Assembly: GCA_013817245.1 (NCBI GenBank)
Contig: JACDDA010000006.1
Span: forward strand, 62,001 to 126,000
Direction of reading: 5' to 3'
From: Gammaproteobacteria bacterium
GTDB lineage: Bacteria > Pseudomonadota > Gammaproteobacteria > HTCC5015
Length of the DNA: 64,000 nt
A program made the position numbers and the translations under genes. The notes beneath the pieces are model-generated. The model was not told the origin of the DNA, did not search any database, and was given only the letters and a program-made list of their open reading frames with translations. Shown piece after piece: positions 43,720 through 55,264 of the stretch (the stretch's first letter is position 1; the number at the start of each line of letters is the position of its first letter).

Positions 43720-44622
43720 TTAAAAAGCTGCACGTAAGCCTAAACGAAATGCTAATTGATCCCACTGTCCACCATTTAAATCAGTAGAATATTCATTACC
43801 ATCCGCTGCATAAATCGTGTCGGTGCCTTCGAGAATTTCACTGCTAGCCCACATAAGATTGGTCGTCAAATATAAATGCTCCACTAACATTACTTCAGCG
43901 CCGCCATTTAATTCATATCCAAGATAAGCGGAATCATGATCAAAACTTTTAGGATGACTAAAGTCGCTACGTAAATTCCAGTTTGCGTAGCCATAATAAT
44001 CACCCGTGCGTAACAAAAATTCGGCATTAAAACGTACACGCCGCAAATCGACATTCGCGCGCGCGCCTACCCACAAGCCCTTCCACTCAGAATTATAGGT
44101 GGAATTAAGGCCATCAAAAGGACCATACGCAGGAATAGTTTGGAAACCATCGGTCATGACTAAATTTAATTCGCGATATTCAACACCCGCTAAAGGTATC
44201 AAGCTCACATGCCGACCTATTTTAAATTGATAACCCGCACCGATTCGCATATCTAAGGTATCGCCATCGCTCGCATTATTATTGGACCGAGAATATTCAC
44301 CACGACGATCATCGAAGTCATAATCCGAATCTTGATTTTGGCCACTAGTGATCGTGCCATAACCGAGCGTGCCATAAACTGCCACACCAATAGGCGCAAC
44401 AAATTGTGTATCAAGCCGTAATTCGGTAATTTCTAAATTACTCCACGTTAATTCTGATAAGACATTCGGCTCATAACCATAAGGCGCGGCGATATTCCAA
44501 TCAAAGTTATCTTCACGCGCACCTACTTGCAAGCCAACGTTAACTGCGGCTTGTGCTTGGATGGCGAATAACGACAAACTAGCTAAAATTATTGCAGTGA
44601 TAGTTAATTTAAAACGTACCAT
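43720..44622 (-). CDS. Outer-membrane beta-barrel, omptin-like
   Basis: 300 residues with a signal peptide (MVRFKLTITAIILASLSLFAIQAQA) and many aromatic-rich strands ending in AFRLGLRAAF with terminal Phe. The order SELTWSNLEI (56-65), an acidic loop DSDYDFDD (98-105), AGVEYRELNLVM, SEWKGLWVGARANVDL and NGGAEVMLVEHLYLTTNLMWA follows the omptin protease barrel. In omptins an Asp pair and an Asp-His pair form the active site; an Asp-rich loop is here, but the Asp-x-His pair is not clear (SDFSHPK). It may be an inactive or differently working relative. Upstream, GGAG precedes the ATG. Confidence 0.6.
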   Translation of the reverse strand: MVRFKLTITAIILASLSLFAIQAQAAVNVGLQVGAREDNFDWNIAAPYGYEPNVLSELTWSNLEITELRLDTQFVAPIGVAVYGTLGYGTITSGQNQDSDYDFDDRRGEYSRSNNNASDGDTLDMRIGAGYQFKIGRHVSLIPLAGVEYRELNLVMTDGFQTIPAYGPFDGLNSTYNSEWKGLWVGARANVDLRRVRFNAEFLLRTGDYYGYANWNLRSDFSHPKSFDHDSAYLGYELNGGAEVMLVEHLYLTTNLMWASSEILEGTDTIYAADGNEYSTDLNGGQWDQLAFRLGLRAAF

Positions 44623-44681
44623 TAGTATTTCTCCTTAGTATTTCTCGGGCTGATCGGATCAGTCAATTTTTAAAAATAAAA

Positions 44682-46034
44682 CTATTCACCGGCTATCATC
44701 ATGCTTTTTAACAAAATAGAACCGGTGCACACATTACTACGCCGATCAATGTCGTTACCAATAGCTTCAATATTTTGAAACATTAGCGGTAACTGTCCAG
44801 CAATCGTAATTTCTTGTACGGGATATGCGATCTCGCCGTTTTCAATCCAAAACCCTGCGGCGCCACGCGAATAATCACCCGTGACTAAATTTACACCTTG
44901 TCCCATTAATTCTGTGACCAACAAACCGGTGTTCATCACACGTAACAAATCCGTGAATGAATGTCCGGTAGATTCAACCTGTAAATTGCGCACGCCGCCG
45001 GCATTGGCGGTCGTTATCAAGCCTAAACGTCGTGCGCTATAACTGTTTAATACATAGGATTGCAAAATACCTTGCTCAACAAAAGTCCGTGCTTGGGTAG
45101 CAACACCTTCAGAATCAAACGGCGCACTGCCTAACGCTTTTAATAAATGCGGTTGCTCATGAATTTTAACAAACGTCGGAAAAATATTTTTGCCGAGGCT
45201 ATCCACTAAAAAACTAGATTGTCGATACAAGGCGCTACCGCGAATTGCGCCAAGAAAATTACCAATCAAACTCCGCGCCGCTTCCGGTGCAAATAACACC
45301 GGTACTTGTCCGGTGGGAATGCGTTGTCCACCTAAACGTGCTTTAGCACGCGCTGCTGCTTGTAAACCAATGGCTTCTGCAGTTTCTAGCGCAGCAGGAT
45401 AACGCGCGGTACTAAACCAATAATCTCGTTCCATTAAACCTTGTGCATCACTCGCAATAACCGAACAAGAAATGCTATGGCGCGTACCGGCGTAACCGCC
45501 TAAAAATCCATGCGTGTTGCCGTACAAACTTAAGGCTTCACCAATGCTAACTGACGCGCCTTCTGAATTCGTTATCAGCGGATCACGCAACGCAGCTGCT
45601 TCACATTCTTTGGCTAATTGAATGGCGGCCGCCGTTGATAAATCCCAAGGATGATCTAATTGCAAATCAAGAATACTGTTCGCTAATAATTCAGCCGGTG
45701 CTAAACCCGCATAAGGATCTTCTGCGGTATAACGCGCAATACCTAATGCTGCGTTAACGGTAGCACGTAAACCTGCAGGCGTTAATTCCGATGTGCTAGC
45801 AGAACCTTTACGCTGACCTTGATACACGGTGATAGATAAACCGCGATCACGATGATGCTCTAAGGTTTCAATTTCACCTTTGCGTACCGTAATGCCTAAA
45901 CCTTGACCTAAACTTAAACTCGCTTCTGCAGCGGTCGCGCCTAAGCGTGTGGCTTCATGCAAAGCAAATTCAACATGATCGGCGAGTTGCGTAGGAGAAA
46001 AACGTTCTGGTATTTGCAGTAATCGTGAAGCCAT
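44682..46034 (-). CDS. pmbA: Metalloprotease subunit PmbA (TldE)
   Basis: 450 residues of the TldD/PmbA (U62) family; the partner subunit without the zinc motif. Visible: TAAEASLSLGQGLGITVRKGEIET near the N-terminus, QVPVLFAPEAARSLIGNFLGAI, SYVLNSYSARRLG, GLLVTELMGQGVNLVTGDYSRGAAGFWIENGEI and the final GSILLKSMMIAGE. With TldD it forms a heterodimer that degrades unfolded peptides and matures microcin or leader peptides. Its start is 3 bases after the tldD stop. Confidence 0.95.
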   Translation of the reverse strand: MASRLLQIPERFSPTQLADHVEFALHEATRLGATAAEASLSLGQGLGITVRKGEIETLEHHRDRGLSITVYQGQRKGSASTSELTPAGLRATVNAALGIARYTAEDPYAGLAPAELLANSILDLQLDHPWDLSTAAAIQLAKECEAAALRDPLITNSEGASVSIGEALSLYGNTHGFLGGYAGTRHSISCSVIASDAQGLMERDYWFSTARYPAALETAEAIGLQAAARAKARLGGQRIPTGQVPVLFAPEAARSLIGNFLGAIRGSALYRQSSFLVDSLGKNIFPTFVKIHEQPHLLKALGSAPFDSEGVATQARTFVEQGILQSYVLNSYSARRLGLITTANAGGVRNLQVESTGHSFTDLLRVMNTGLLVTELMGQGVNLVTGDYSRGAAGFWIENGEIAYPVQEITIAGQLPLMFQNIEAIGNDIDRRSNVCTGSILLKSMMIAGE

Positions 46035-46037
46035 AAA

Positions 46038-47497
46038 TTATGCAGCAGTGCCACCTACAGTAAGTGAATCTATTTTTAAGGTCGGCTGACCTACACCGAC
46101 GGGTACGCTTTGGCCTTCTTTACCACAGGTGCCCACACCGCTATCAAATTTTAAATCATGACCGACGCGTGAAATACTTTGCATGACTTCAGGCCCGTTA
46201 CCAATTAACGTCGCGCCTTTAACGGGTGCAGTAATTTTACCGTCTTCGATTAAATAAGCTTCAGCCGCAGAAAATACAAATTTGCCACTGGTGATATCGA
46301 CTTGGCCACCACCAAAATTAACTGCATATAAACCCCGTTTTACGGAACGAATAATATCGTGTGGATCATCTTGTCCGGCTAACATATAAGTATTGGTCAT
46401 ACGCGGCATAGGTAAATGCGCATACGATTCACGCCGTCCACTACCGGTAGAATTTTTACCCATCAATCGTGCATTGTGTTTATCGAGTAAGTAACCTTTT
46501 AAAATACCGTTCTCGATTAAAATATTATGCTGGGTCGGTGTGCCTTCATCATCAACATTTAAAGAACCACGTCGACCCGTTAAAGTGCCATCATCGACTA
46601 CCGTGCATAAAGGTGAAGCAACTTGTTCGCCGATACGACCGGAAAATGCGGAACTACCTTTACGATTAAAATCACCTTCTAAACCATGACCCACCGCTTC
46701 ATGTAATAAAACACCGGGCCAACCCGACCCTAATACCACCGGCATCACACCGGCAGGTGCATCAATGGCTTCTAAGTTTAATAATGCTTGGCGCACTGCG
46801 TCTTGAACATAAACATCCACTTGCGTCGCATCAAATAATTGCAAGCCAGTACGTGCGCCGCCGCCCGCGCTGCCTTGTTCACGACGCTTACCTTGTTCAA
46901 CAATCACGCTAATATTAAAACGCACGAGTGGGCGAACATCTGCCGCTAAGGTGCCATCTGTATTAATCACTAACATAATATCGTGCACCGCAGCCAAACT
47001 AACAAATACTTGTTTGACACGCGGATCTTGCGCACGCGCTAAGCGATCAGCACGTTCTAATAAAGCAATTTTTTCTTGGGTAGGAATACTTTGCAGTGGA
47101 TCGAGCGCATCATATAAAACATGCGGTGTAGTCGCGTGTAATTTTTTAGTTACACAACGACCGACGCTGCCAATGTTACGCGCAGTACGCGCCGCTTCAA
47201 GTAAAGCGGGTAGTTGTAAATCTTCAGAATATGCAAAACCAGTTTGTTCGCCATATACTGCGCGTAAACCTGCACCTTGTTCACGGCTATAACTACCTTC
47301 GCGGACAATGCCATCTTCTAACATCCAGCCTTCGGATTGACTCAGCTGAAAATAAACATCACCAAAATCAATTCGCGCATGCGCTAATTCGTTTAAGATT
47401 TTTTGTAACGCTTGATCGTCTAAATCATACGGCGCTAATAATTGCGCACGCGCGAGTGCTATTGTATTAGCAGAACCAGCACTGCGCGGTTGCTCAC

Positions 47498-47501
<4 letters not shown>
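46038..47501 (-). CDS. tldD: Metalloprotease TldD
   Basis: 487 residues with the zinc-binding motif HEAVGH at 267-272 ([21 protein letters not shown]) and family stretches [57 protein letters not shown] and [13 protein letters not shown]. Catalytic partner of PmbA, encoded next. The ATG overlaps the preceding amidase gene by 4 bases (ATGA), so yhdP-side genes, amidase, tldD and pmbA likely form one operon. Confidence 0.95.
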
Positions 47502-48331
<830 letters not shown>

Positions 48332-48359
48332 AACACATCCATCATCAAGTGAGTTATTG

Positions 48360-48698
48360 TTAGGGCTGCACAGACAATATTATCTGATCTGCGCGCGCGC
48401 TGCCCGGTAAAAGTCGAATCTGTGTTTGTGGCACACCCAAACTCGTTAACCAATCCGCTAATTCATCTGACCACAATACGCCAGTCTCGCCTCCAGGATA
48501 TTGGATTTGCAAAAACTGTTGTGGATTCAGGGTCCATGCCTGCACCGCGGCTTTTACGGCGGGTAGTTCAATAATATAAGCAGCACTGCGCGGGCGCGCC
48601 CAATCATCCCACGCGACTGTATATTCTTCGCTTGCTAAAACAGCTTGCTGCATCAGCAAGCAAAATAGACCGCTCCAATATATTATTTTTTTCATCAT
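48360..48698 (-). CDS. Small exported protein, unknown
   Basis: 112 residues with a signal peptide (MMKKIIYWSGLFCLLMQQAVLA, cleaved before SEE). The mature 90 residues contain VAWDDWARPRSAAYIIELPAVK and LPGSARADQIILSV; the latter resembles the end of OmpA-like or flagellar/pilus-type small domains only loosely, so no family is claimed. It lies between yhdP and the amidase with 17- and 28-base gaps and reads in the same direction. Confidence 0.65.
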   Translation of the reverse strand: MMKKIIYWSGLFCLLMQQAVLASEEYTVAWDDWARPRSAAYIIELPAVKAAVQAWTLNPQQFLQIQYPGGETGVLWSDELADWLTSLGVPQTQIRLLPGSARADQIILSVQP

Positions 48699-48715
48699 GC
48701 GCCTGTTTGTGTACG

Positions 48716-51700
48716 TTATTTATTATCTACTGGTTTTAACTCAGGATTATCCCAGCTTCCCCTTAATTGATAGGTGCGCCGTCCTAATTCGTCACTGTCT
48801 TGACCTAATAATTTCGCAACCTGATCTACCAACAAAACGCCGGCGCCACCCACAGGCCCAGCGACTAATGTGCCAATCACCGGCAAGGTATTAGATACGT
48901 CGGGCAAAACGGTCACGCGCTGATCATAATCTCGCGTCGCAATCCCGACACGACCTTTCAACTGAATTTTTGCAGCCGGCGCTTTAAGTTCAAAGTTTGT
49001 CGTCTGCGCTTGGCCTTGAGCAATATTAAAGTCACCTTTAATACGATCAAAACTAAAACCTTCGGCAAACACATCGCGGAAATCAAACGCCAAACGCCGC
49101 GGCAAGGCTTGCACACTTAATAAACCAAATACTCGGCCCGCATTCCCCGCATCAAGTTCCAATAATTCGCCATCTTCTATATGCATACTGACAAAACCAT
49201 TTAATTGATTCGCGCTGTAATTTTGCGGTGATGATTGCCAATTAATCGAGGCATCAATTTTCCCGTGTCCTGCCGCAATCACGCGTTGATAACCCAATTG
49301 CGCTAATCCTACACCTAAATTATTACTGTTTATTTGCAACTCAAATTCAGAACGATGTTGGCCTTGTGCATTAATCGACCACAGCCCTTTGCCAGTTACA
49401 TTCAGCGCCGGATCTTTCGCCTGTAAAACATTAAAAACATAACCTTCCGGTTTAGCCGCCACTGATGTATTTGGCGCATTTGTTTTACTCGTTGCGACAT
49501 TTAATTGCGGCGTCGCATTAATCAACACATTATTTAACTGCCAACGATTAAAAATTAATTTGCCGACTCGCACGCGCAGCGGTGGAATATTTCGCGGATC
49601 AATAGACGCTTTACTATTTTTAACAGATGCAATAGGCAGCCACGTATCTACATTAAAGTTTTTAAAATCCAAATCAATACCGCGTTGCTGCAAATTATCA
49701 AACGGTAAACCAATCGCACCTTGACCTTGTAAAGCATCAAGCTCAATTGTCCAATGATCCTGCTTTTGTTGTAGCTTAGCATTCACGCGCTCAGCCCTGC
49801 GTCCTAAATAAACCAATTCATTTACTGACAAATTAGCGGTGCGCAATACCGGTAATTTTAAAGATGCCGATGAAGATACGGGCGAAGAGGTAGTTTTTAT
49901 CGCAGGCAATGTCGTCGTTTTTGCTTCTATTAATAAGGGCAACCATTGATCTACATTCAAATAACTAACCTGTCCGTTAATATGTAAACCATTTACGGGA
50001 GGAGCCTGCACCACGTCATCATCCCCTAACACAATATTAGCGCGCTCAAGCCGTAACATATGATCACGTGATTCAAATCCGATCCACGTGTTAATGCGTT
50101 GTGCAATTTTAGTTTGTAAAACCAGGCGACCCCCCGATTCAATACGTAACTGCACTTCACTAGGCCACGCTTGTTCCGCTGACTTATTAAAGGGTGCGGG
50201 CAATTCACTCGTAATGCCTAATAAATCGCTACGCATTTCCAATAATGGCGGCAATGGCCCCTTTTGCATATTAAATCCAAATGCTAATTGCATCGGCGTG
50301 CGTCCAGCAATACGATCAAATCCCAACCAATTCGCTTTCTTGAATGCTATCTCTTGCAAGCCCAACGTACTATCGACTTTAACGCTTACACGATGCGCAG
50401 CGTCTTTATGTGCGGTACTAATATTCAACTGCGCTTTTTGCTTATTTAACAAGACCTGCGTCAGCGGCATTACAATGCCATCTAGATTCCAAGCAAACGA
50501 AGTCGTAAGCTCGCTGAACTTTACACCCACATCACGAAAATCAAATTCAGCCGCCTGTAAATCAGTCGATGCTTGCGCCCAAAATAGCACTTGAGGATCG
50601 TACGGAATTTCCATCGACAATAAACTAGTTTGCCAACCCTTCGCCTCTAATTGATTAAAGCCGGTCCATAATTTATTTTTTAAAGAAGTGGCTTGTAAAT
50701 AACGCACCGCATCACCTAGCTCACTGCTAACCTGCGTCTGTAACAATACTTTATGCTCATGATAATGTGGTATCACCATGCGCACATCCGTCAGCAATAA
50801 TTTATTAATATTAGCTTCATAAATATCAGCGGCTAAACCATCATTCTCAAAACGTAGGTGCAAACGCATATCGCTAGCGGCAGGCCAATCGCGCAAATAC
50901 GCTAACTCCATATTTTCAATCCAGGCATCAATTCGGAAAATGCCTTCACCTTTTTTAAACGGGAATTTTTCAAGATCACCTTTTAAACGCATCCACGCCT
51001 GCCGCACATCGGCACGGCGCACACCATACTCCAACCATTTTACTAAATTCGGCCCCATAATCGTGGTGGGCAAATACCGTGCAATTTGACGGCCATCGCC
51101 TTTTTCAATCAAAGAGAACATATCAATAGTAGGTGTTTGATTTACTTTTAAAATCAAATCGAGCCAATGCCTGGTTTTAGCATCCGTCGTATTAAACACT
51201 AAATCACGACTGCGAATTTCTAACTGCGTATCTTTAGCCAACAAATAAATTTCGCCCGTTATTTTTTCTACGGGCCAAGCACTACGAAATAAATCTGGAT
51301 AATTAAATGCCTGCGGCGTACTGCTAAATTTCACCAAGCCTTTGTCTTTATAAAAATACAATTGACCCGCTACATTATCTAAATGCGGCACCCAACGACC
51401 CGCTTGTATGCCGAAGTGATGAAATGCAGCGCTGCCTTGAAAACCCGCTTCTTTATCCCATTGCAATTGTACTTTTTCTAAATCTAAACGTGGCTGCAAA
51501 CTTTGCACGACCTCAAATCCAGGAGGCAATGTAGCTTGCCACCAATACATTAAATTCAATAGATTCTCAGCACGCAAAAAATCAAACGCTAGCTCCACTT
51601 TATGCAATCCCAAGGTATTTCTATGCAGGCGTAACTGCAAGCCATTTTGCGGCCAAATACTATCGCCTTGATTTAGGAATAAATTTTCCAAATTTAAATC

Positions 51701-52663
51701 CATAATCTCAGCAGTTGCTTGCCAACGAATATCACTTTCTATTTTATTAACCCGCCAACTCTTTTCTATTTTTTTAATTTTATGAACTAACCAAACATTT
51801 TCAACCTTAACATGCCCTGACAAAGAACGTAACTCACCATTCCATTCGCCCCATAACTGGGCATTCAAGCGCCCCGTCTGCAATGCAGGAAAAATCTTTA
51901 AATCTTGAATAATTTTCGCTACATTTACTTGCTGTGTATTTATATAAAATCGACCATGAAGGTTTTTTAGATTTTTAGGGATGCCTTGTAATTCCACACC
52001 CACGTCAATCCGTTCACCCAAATGCTGCGGCAACACCATGCTCATATAAGCATCATGCTGTTTGCCATCCGTTTTAAAACTACCGCTAACATCAGGAAAA
52101 TTATAATTTTTATTTAATTTATCATCTTGATACTGCACATGCGCAGAATGCACGCGCAGGGTGCGGCCTCGCAAGAAAGTCGGAATAACTATTTCTTTAT
52201 CCGCCGATTGGTTCAACGGAATACCTTGAATAAAAAATTCACCGGCTTTGTTGCGTTGTATTTTTACGTCTACTTGATGCACCACAATATCACCAAACAC
52301 CGAACCCCAACGCCAGACAGAAGCAAAAATATCGATAGCAACCGCTAGTTCTTTGGTTTGTATAATCGGTTTTTTTATATCGCCAATAGTTACATCATGC
52401 AGCAATATATAAGGCTGTAAACCTGTCCACGCGACATCAATGCTCTCTATATGAACGGGATAGCCTGTTTTTTGGGTCGCTTTTTGTTCTATCGTTAAAC
52501 GATATTGTTCTGCAAAAGGCAATATCAAACGCAAGCCACTAAATATCAACGCAATTAAAACTAACGACAAGCCCGACAATAAAAATAAACGATGCCAAGC
52601 ATTACGCAATACATTGCGCTGATGTGGCGTGAGATTAAATTTAAAAGCAGGAAGCCAGCGCAT
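48716..52663 (-). CDS. yhdP: YhdP family AsmA-like protein
   Basis: 1315 residues. One N-terminal membrane helix (about 27-48: LFLLSGLSLVLIALIFSGL) then a very long periplasmic beta-rich region, with the AsmA-like C-terminal block (VGIATRDYDQRVTVLPDVSNTLPVIGTLVAGPVGGAGV). This is the layout of YhdP, one of the bridge-like proteins that carry phospholipids from inner to outer membrane in E. coli (with TamB and YdbH). It lies 2 bases behind rng, as in many gammaproteobacteria (rng-yhdP-tldD). Confidence 0.93.
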   Translation of the reverse strand: MRWLPAFKFNLTPHQRNVLRNAWHRLFLLSGLSLVLIALIFSGLRLILPFAEQYRLTIEQKATQKTGYPVHIESIDVAWTGLQPYILLHDVTIGDIKKPIIQTKELAVAIDIFASVWRWGSVFGDIVVHQVDVKIQRNKAGEFFIQGIPLNQSADKEIVIPTFLRGRTLRVHSAHVQYQDDKLNKNYNFPDVSGSFKTDGKQHDAYMSMVLPQHLGERIDVGVELQGIPKNLKNLHGRFYINTQQVNVAKIIQDLKIFPALQTGRLNAQLWGEWNGELRSLSGHVKVENVWLVHKIKKIEKSWRVNKIESDIRWQATAEIMDLNLENLFLNQGDSIWPQNGLQLRLHRNTLGLHKVELAFDFLRAENLLNLMYWWQATLPPGFEVVQSLQPRLDLEKVQLQWDKEAGFQGSAAFHHFGIQAGRWVPHLDNVAGQLYFYKDKGLVKFSSTPQAFNYPDLFRSAWPVEKITGEIYLLAKDTQLEIRSRDLVFNTTDAKTRHWLDLILKVNQTPTIDMFSLIEKGDGRQIARYLPTTIMGPNLVKWLEYGVRRADVRQAWMRLKGDLEKFPFKKGEGIFRIDAWIENMELAYLRDWPAASDMRLHLRFENDGLAADIYEANINKLLLTDVRMVIPHYHEHKVLLQTQVSSELGDAVRYLQATSLKNKLWTGFNQLEAKGWQTSLLSMEIPYDPQVLFWAQASTDLQAAEFDFRDVGVKFSELTTSFAWNLDGIVMPLTQVLLNKQKAQLNISTAHKDAAHRVSVKVDSTLGLQEIAFKKANWLGFDRIAGRTPMQLAFGFNMQKGPLPPLLEMRSDLLGITSELPAPFNKSAEQAWPSEVQLRIESGGRLVLQTKIAQRINTWIGFESRDHMLRLERANIVLGDDDVVQAPPVNGLHINGQVSYLNVDQWLPLLIEAKTTTLPAIKTTSSPVSSSASLKLPVLRTANLSVNELVYLGRRAERVNAKLQQKQDHWTIELDALQGQGAIGLPFDNLQQRGIDLDFKNFNVDTWLPIASVKNSKASIDPRNIPPLRVRVGKLIFNRWQLNNVLINATPQLNVATSKTNAPNTSVAAKPEGYVFNVLQAKDPALNVTGKGLWSINAQGQHRSEFELQINSNNLGVGLAQLGYQRVIAAGHGKIDASINWQSSPQNYSANQLNGFVSMHIEDGELLELDAGNAGRVFGLLSVQALPRRLAFDFRDVFAEGFSFDRIKGDFNIAQGQAQTTNFELKAPAAKIQLKGRVGIATRDYDQRVTVLPDVSNTLPVIGTLVAGPVGGAGVLLVDQVAKLLGQDSDELGRRTYQLRGSWDNPELKPVDNK

Positions 52664-52665
52664 AT

Positions 52666-54138
52666 TTACATCATGACCACATCATATTGCGCTTGGTTAT
52701 AAAGATGCTCCACTTGCAAACGAATGGGCACCTCCACAAATGCTTCCAGCTCAGCCAAACCATGTGACTGTTCGTCTAATAACAAATCCACCACCGCTTG
52801 CGATGCCAAGACCGTTAAATTATGCGGATCGTATTGCCGCACTACGCGCAGAATTTCCCGAAAAATTTCATAACATGCAGTTTCAGTGGTTTTAACAAAA
52901 CCACGTCCTTCACAAGCAGGGCACGGCTCACATAACACATGCTCCAAACTTTCGCGCGTACGTTTACGCGTCATTTCTACTAAGCCTAACTCTGAAACTT
53001 CGGACACGTGAGTACGAGCATGATCTTTTTCTAATGCTTTACCCAGCGCACGCAGTACTTGACGCTTATGCTCTTCATCTAACATATCGATAAAATCTAT
53101 AATAATAATGCCGCCGAGATTGCGTAGTCTTAATTGTCGCGCGATGGCTTGCGCAGCCTCTAAATTAGTTTTGTAAATGGTTTCTTCTAAATTTCGACTA
53201 CCTACAAATCCACCCGTGTTGACATCAACCGTGGTCATTGCTTCGGTTTGATCAATAATTAAATATCCGCCCGATTTTAAAACTACTTTGCGTTCCATGG
53301 CTTTTTGAATTTCATCTTCTACGCTGTGCATATCAAACAAAGGGCGATCCGCTGAATAATGACTGATGCGTGCTTGCATATCGGGCATATATTGCGCAGA
53401 AAATTCGCGCATAGCGACAAATGATTCTTTGGAGTCGACTATGATGCTGTCGACACTACCATCGACAATGTCACGTAAAGTGCGTAACGCCAACGGTAAA
53501 TCTTCATGCACTAAACCTGGCGGTTTTACGATTTTGCTACGCTCGTGAATAGCTAAGCCGATTTTTTGTAAAAACAATGCGTCGCGTTGCAATTCTTCTG
53601 TGCTGGCGTTTTCGGCAACCGTGCGTACGATATAACCACCCGTGCTATTCGGTGGACGCGCATTTTCCATGATGGCGCGTAACGTTTGACGCTGTTCATC
53701 ATTTTCTATTTTAGTTGACACACCAATCGCAGTAGCACTGGGCAACAACACTAAATAACGCGAAGGAATCGTTAATTGAGTAGTAACACGCGGGCCTTTA
53801 CTGCCCAAAGGATCTTTCACCACTTGCACCAGCAGCTCTTGGCCTTCACGCAAAATCTGCGTGATCGGCAAACGCTTAGCTTGTTGATCAGGAACAACAT
53901 CGCCCATGGTCGGCATCTCAATGTCAGACACATGTAAAAACGCGGCTTTATCTAAACCAATATCAACAAATGCAGCATCCATACCCGGCATCACACGAAT
54001 GACTTTGCTCTTATAAATATTGCCGACCAAACCGCGCCGATTAGCACGCTCGACAAATAATTCTTGTAACACACCATTTTCTAAAATCGCTACGCGTGTT
54101 TCTTGTGGTGTAATATTTACTAGAATTTCATGCGGCAT
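52666..54138 (-). CDS. rng: Ribonuclease G
   Basis: 490 residues; endoribonuclease for 16S rRNA 5' maturation and mRNA decay. The S1 domain (about 39-128: GNIYKSKVIRVMPGMDAAFVDIG), the DNase I-like catalytic domain with MTTVDVNTGGFVG and GGIIIIDFIDM (metal-binding Asp pair), and the Zn-link CPACEGRG near residue 420. The length of RNase G, with no long scaffold tail, distinguishes it from RNase E. maf lies 28 bases upstream. Confidence 0.95.
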   Translation of the reverse strand: MPHEILVNITPQETRVAILENGVLQELFVERANRRGLVGNIYKSKVIRVMPGMDAAFVDIGLDKAAFLHVSDIEMPTMGDVVPDQQAKRLPITQILREGQELLVQVVKDPLGSKGPRVTTQLTIPSRYLVLLPSATAIGVSTKIENDEQRQTLRAIMENARPPNSTGGYIVRTVAENASTEELQRDALFLQKIGLAIHERSKIVKPPGLVHEDLPLALRTLRDIVDGSVDSIIVDSKESFVAMREFSAQYMPDMQARISHYSADRPLFDMHSVEDEIQKAMERKVVLKSGGYLIIDQTEAMTTVDVNTGGFVGSRNLEETIYKTNLEAAQAIARQLRLRNLGGIIIIDFIDMLDEEHKRQVLRALGKALEKDHARTHVSEVSELGLVEMTRKRTRESLEHVLCEPCPACEGRGFVKTTETACYEIFREILRVVRQYDPHNLTVLASQAVVDLLLDEQSHGLAELEAFVEVPIRLQVEHLYNQAQYDVVMM

Positions 54139-54166
54139 ACATTACACCTGTAATAACTTCGTCGTT

Positions 54167-54754
54167 TCAAACAAACGAAAACCCATAAGATCGGAATAAT
54201 TGCGCGGTTTCAAATAAAGGTAAACCCATAACACCGGAATAACTGCCGCTTAGATGTTCAATAAAAACCGCTGCTTGTCCTTGAATCGCATAAGCACCCG
54301 CTTTATCTAAGGGTTCTTCAGTCGCACAATAATCTTTAATTTCATTATCTGTCATCACGCGAAAACGCACGTCGCTAATGGAGACTAAGGTTTTTTGTTG
54401 CTGACCATGCGCCACGCTAACAGCTGTCATCACTTGATGCGTGTTACCCGATAATTGCAATAACATGTCACGGGCATGCGCTGCATCACGGGGCTTACCT
54501 AAAATCTGTTGATCTAAAACCACAATCGTATCCGCGCCTAAGACGGGGTTTCCATCTGCGCATTGCGCAGCACCTGCTTGGGCTTTTTGCTGCGCCAAGC
54601 GTGTTACATAATCCTTAGGTAATTCATCTTTATATTGAGCTTCATCAATCGCGGCATTGATGACGGTAAATGAGACCGCTATCTGACTTAATAATTCACG
54701 ACGACGAGGTGATTGTGAGGCTAAATAAATAAAAGGATATTTCATATGACGCAC
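54167..54754 (-). CDS. maf: Maf-like nucleotide pyrophosphatase
   Basis: 195 residues from a GTG at 54754 or 192 from the ATG at 54745; GAAGG lies 4 bases before the GTG. The GTG immediately follows the rlmH stop codon and is in the same frame. Motifs: YLASQSPRRRELL (nucleotide site), DTIVVLDQQILGKPRD (Asp/Lys) and SGSYSGVMGLPLFE. Members hydrolyse non-canonical or specific NTPs and are linked to septum control. The YhdE-type or YceF-type specificity cannot be decided from sequence alone. Confidence 0.9.
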   Translation of the reverse strand: MRHMKYPFIYLASQSPRRRELLSQIAVSFTVINAAIDEAQYKDELPKDYVTRLAQQKAQAGAAQCADGNPVLGADTIVVLDQQILGKPRDAAHARDMLLQLSGNTHQVMTAVSVAHGQQQKTLVSISDVRFRVMTDNEIKDYCATEEPLDKAGAYAIQGQAAVFIEHLSGSYSGVMGLPLFETAQLFRSYGFSFV

Positions 54755-55228
54755 TCAACCTTCACGATGATAAGGATGGCCACTATGCAAGGTCCATGCT
54801 CGATATAAGGTTTCAGCTAATACCACCCGCACTAAGGGATGCGGTAACGTTAATGGCGATAAAGACCAGGTTTGTTCAGCACGTTGTCGACAACTTTCGG
54901 CTAAACCTTCTGGACCGCCGACTAATAAAGCAACATCGCGACCTTGCATTAACCACTGCGCTAATTGTTGCGCCAATTGTTCCGTCGACCACGGTTTACC
55001 GTGGACTTCTAATGCAACGACAAAAGCGCGTTCGGGAATTCGCGCCAACATGACCTCACCTTCTTGTTGCACGATGCGTTGTAGATCTTGTGATTTGCTG
55101 CGTTTGGACGCAGGGATTTCGTTAAGTTGTAAACGACATTCAGGTGGAAAACGTCGTGCGTATTCATCAAAACCACTGTTCACCCAGGCGGGCATTTTAG
55201 TGCCGACGGCCAACAGATGAATTTTCAT
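54755..55228 (-). CDS. rlmH: 23S rRNA pseudouridine-1915 N3-methyltransferase
   Basis: 157 residues of the SPOUT (alpha/beta knot) family; methylates pseudouridine 1915 of 23S rRNA on the 70S ribosome. It starts [16 protein letters not shown], has the knot glycines in [13 protein letters not shown], and ends HPYHREG, the conserved C-terminal tail. It is followed directly by maf, and preceded by rsfS with 36 bases between. Confidence 0.95.
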   Translation of the reverse strand: MKIHLLAVGTKMPAWVNSGFDEYARRFPPECRLQLNEIPASKRSKSQDLQRIVQQEGEVMLARIPERAFVVALEVHGKPWSTEQLAQQLAQWLMQGRDVALLVGGPEGLAESCRQRAEQTWSLSPLTLPHPLVRVVLAETLYRAWTLHSGHPYHREG

Positions 55229-55264
55229 GATAGCCGTCCGTAACTAATGACGCCGTTAAACATG

